DNA of 6,204 nt from Hyphomicrobiales bacterium (GTDB lineage: Bacteria; Pseudomonadota; Alphaproteobacteria; Rhizobiales; Kaistiaceae). Positions 5,059-6,204 of the stretch are shown here, piece after piece. Under the pieces are notes generated by a model. The model ran no database searches and was not told the DNA's origin. It was given only the letters and a program-made list of their open reading frames with translations. The stretch's first letter is position 1, and each line of letters starts with the position of its first letter. The DNA lies in the NCBI GenBank assembly GCA_017305815.1, contig JAFKJZ010000554.1, forward strand, positions 1-6,204. The letters run 5' to 3'. A program made the position numbers and the translations under genes.

Positions 5059-6204
5059 ATGCATCTTGTCGCCGGCGAAATGGAGCGGATCGACGATGGC
5101 GGCAGCGCCGTCGATCTCGACCAGTCGCCCGGCGACATCATCATCCTGTCGGCGGCGGATACGGAACTCGCCGCCTTCGCCTCGGCCTTCGCGCGCGAGC
5201 CGGAAGGGCCGTCGCTGCGTCTCGCCAATCTGATGCAGCTGACGCATCCCTATTCGGTCGATCTCTACCTCGAAAAGACGGTCACCAAGGCGAAGCTCGT
5301 CTTCATCCGCATGATGGGCGGCGTCGGCTACTGGCCCTATGGGCTGGAGGCATTGCGGGCGCTTTCGCGCGCCGGCGGGCCGCAGATGGTCGTCGTGCCG
5401 GGTGAGGATCGCTGGGACGCGGCGCTGGAGGCCTACACGACCGTGGCGCCGGAGATCGCTCAAAAACTCTGGCGCTATTGCGCCGAGGGCGGCGCGGTCA
5501 ATATCGGCCGGGCGCTCGCCTATTGCAGACACGTCATCGGCGAGGGCGAACAGCCGCCGGAGCCGCAGGTTCTGCCGGAAGTCGGCTTCTACCGGCCGGG
5601 CGAGGGCGTGGTCTCGGAGCCCTTGCGCCACAGCGAGGCCGGCCGGCCCGTGGCGCTGCTGACCTTCTATCGCTCCGTCATTCCCGGCGGCTCGACCGAG
5701 CCCGTCGACGCGCTGATCGAGGCGCTCGACCGCGAGGGGATTTCGACCGCGGCGATCTTCGCCTCCAGCCTGAAGAACGAGGCGGCCGCCGCCTTCGTCG
5801 AAAAGGCGGTCGACGATCTCGCGCCTTCGATCGTGCTCAATGCCACGGCCTTTGCCATCTCGCGTCCCGGCCGCGCACACGAGACGACCGTGCTTGACCG
5901 CGCCGGGCGGCCGGTGCTGCAGGTCGTCTTCGCCGGCACCAGCCGCGAGGCGTGGCTGGAATCCAGCCGCGGTCTCGGCCCGCGCGACCTGATCATGAAT
6001 GTCGTGCTGCCGGAGGTCGATGGACGCATCCTGACCCGCGCGGTCTCGTTCAAGGAAGAGGTCGAGAGCGACGGCCGCACCGACAGCCGCATCGTCGTCT
6101 ACCGCGCCGACCGCGAGCGCATCGCTTTCGTCGCGGCGCAGGCCGCGCGCTGGATCCGGCTTGGTGGGTCGGCTCCTGCCGATCGCCGCATTGCGCTCGT
6201 GCTC
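5059..6204 (+). CDS. cobN: cobaltochelatase subunit CobN (N-terminal part)
   Basis: The frame opens at ATG 5059, 3 nt after cobW, and stays open for 382 codons to the window edge. CobN is usually about 1250-1280 residues, so less than a third is present. Family features include the N-terminal MHLVAGE start, ILSAADTEL (29-37), the strongly conserved RMMGGVGYWPYGLEAL (84-99), LLTFYRS (200-206), LNATAFAIS (260-268) and NVVLPEVDGRI (314-324). CobN is the large subunit of the ATP-dependent CobNST cobaltochelatase, which inserts Co2+ into hydrogenobyrinic acid a,c-diamide in the aerobic B12 pathway. This implies cobS and cobT elsewhere in the genome. It could be confused with the H subunit of magnesium chelatase (BchH/ChlH), but the cob neighbours and motifs favour CobN. 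AAGG at 5047-5050 (8 nt spacing) supports the start. No frame damage is visible in this part. Confidence 0.95.
   Translation, partial: MHLVAGEMERIDDGGSAVDLDQSPGDIIILSAADTELAAFASAFAREPEGPSLRLANLMQLTHPYSVDLYLEKTVTKAKLVFIRMMGGVGYWPYGLEALRALSRAGGPQMVVVPGEDRWDAALEAYTTVAPEIAQKLWRYCAEGGAVNIGRALAYCRHVIGEGEQPPEPQVLPEVGFYRPGEGVVSEPLRHSEAGRPVALLTFYRSVIPGGSTEPVDALIEALDREGISTAAIFASSLKNEAAAAFVEKAVDDLAPSIVLNATAFAISRPGRAHETTVLDRAGRPVLQVVFAGTSREAWLESSRGLGPRDLIMNVVLPEVDGRILTRAVSFKEEVESDGRTDSRIVVYRADRERIAFVAAQAARWIRLGGSAPADRRIALVL

Noticed and set aside
3946..5880. 644-residue open frame on the - strand
   Set aside because: It lies antisense to cobW and cobN, whose family motifs are unmistakable. Its translation is rich in Arg/Asp/Gly without domain signatures, as expected for a mirror frame in GC-rich coding DNA.
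1..6204. CRISPR array or tandem repeats
   Set aside because: No regularly spaced repeats were found on reading either strand.

Overview
The window is GC-rich and densely coded, with all recognisable genes on the + strand. It looks like an alphaproteobacterial chromosome, most likely Hyphomicrobiales/Rhizobiales. The grounds are an fds-type NAD-linked formate dehydrogenase cluster (order A, fdhD/C, D), the cobaltochelatase cobN of the late-cobalt-insertion (aerobic) B12 pathway, the cobU(cobP)-cobW-cobN order, and a B12-riboswitch-controlled cbtBA pair. The genus cannot be given from sequence reading alone.

Region 1 (1-1522) is the 3' end of the formate dehydrogenase operon: the C-terminus of the molybdenum/tungsten catalytic subunit FdsA, then FdhD (sulfur transfer to the cofactor), then the small delta subunit FdsD. 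The three are 4 nt apart or overlapping, so they are surely cotranscribed. A GC hairpin without a good T-tract follows.

Region 2 (about 1647-2250) holds a free-standing tRNA-Asn(GUU) with its own sigma70-like promoter and a strong 17-bp intrinsic terminator. After it comes a small unrecognised membrane protein gene. There is no sign of an integrated element at the tRNA 3' end within this window.

Region 3 (about 2259-6204) is a cobalamin operon. A possible promoter leads into a complete-looking cobalamin riboswitch with a plausible Shine-Dalgarno-sequestering expression platform. Then come cbtB and cbtA (predicted cobalt uptake), cobU/cobP (cobinamide kinase/guanylyltransferase), cobW (GTP-dependent metallochaperone) and the first 382 codons of cobN (large cobaltochelatase subunit), which runs off the window. 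The gaps are 16, 4, -4 and 3 nt, so B12 sensing at the leader probably controls the whole set. Read together, the genes describe a cobalt route from membrane entry (CbtAB) through a chaperone (CobW) to insertion into the corrin ring (CobN), with CobU acting in nucleotide-loop assembly.

Nothing here requires a wholly new system. The least settled points are the role of the histidine-rich CbtA loop, the leader's expression platform, the unusual starts of cobU (GTG) and cobW (TTG), and the unnamed small membrane protein.
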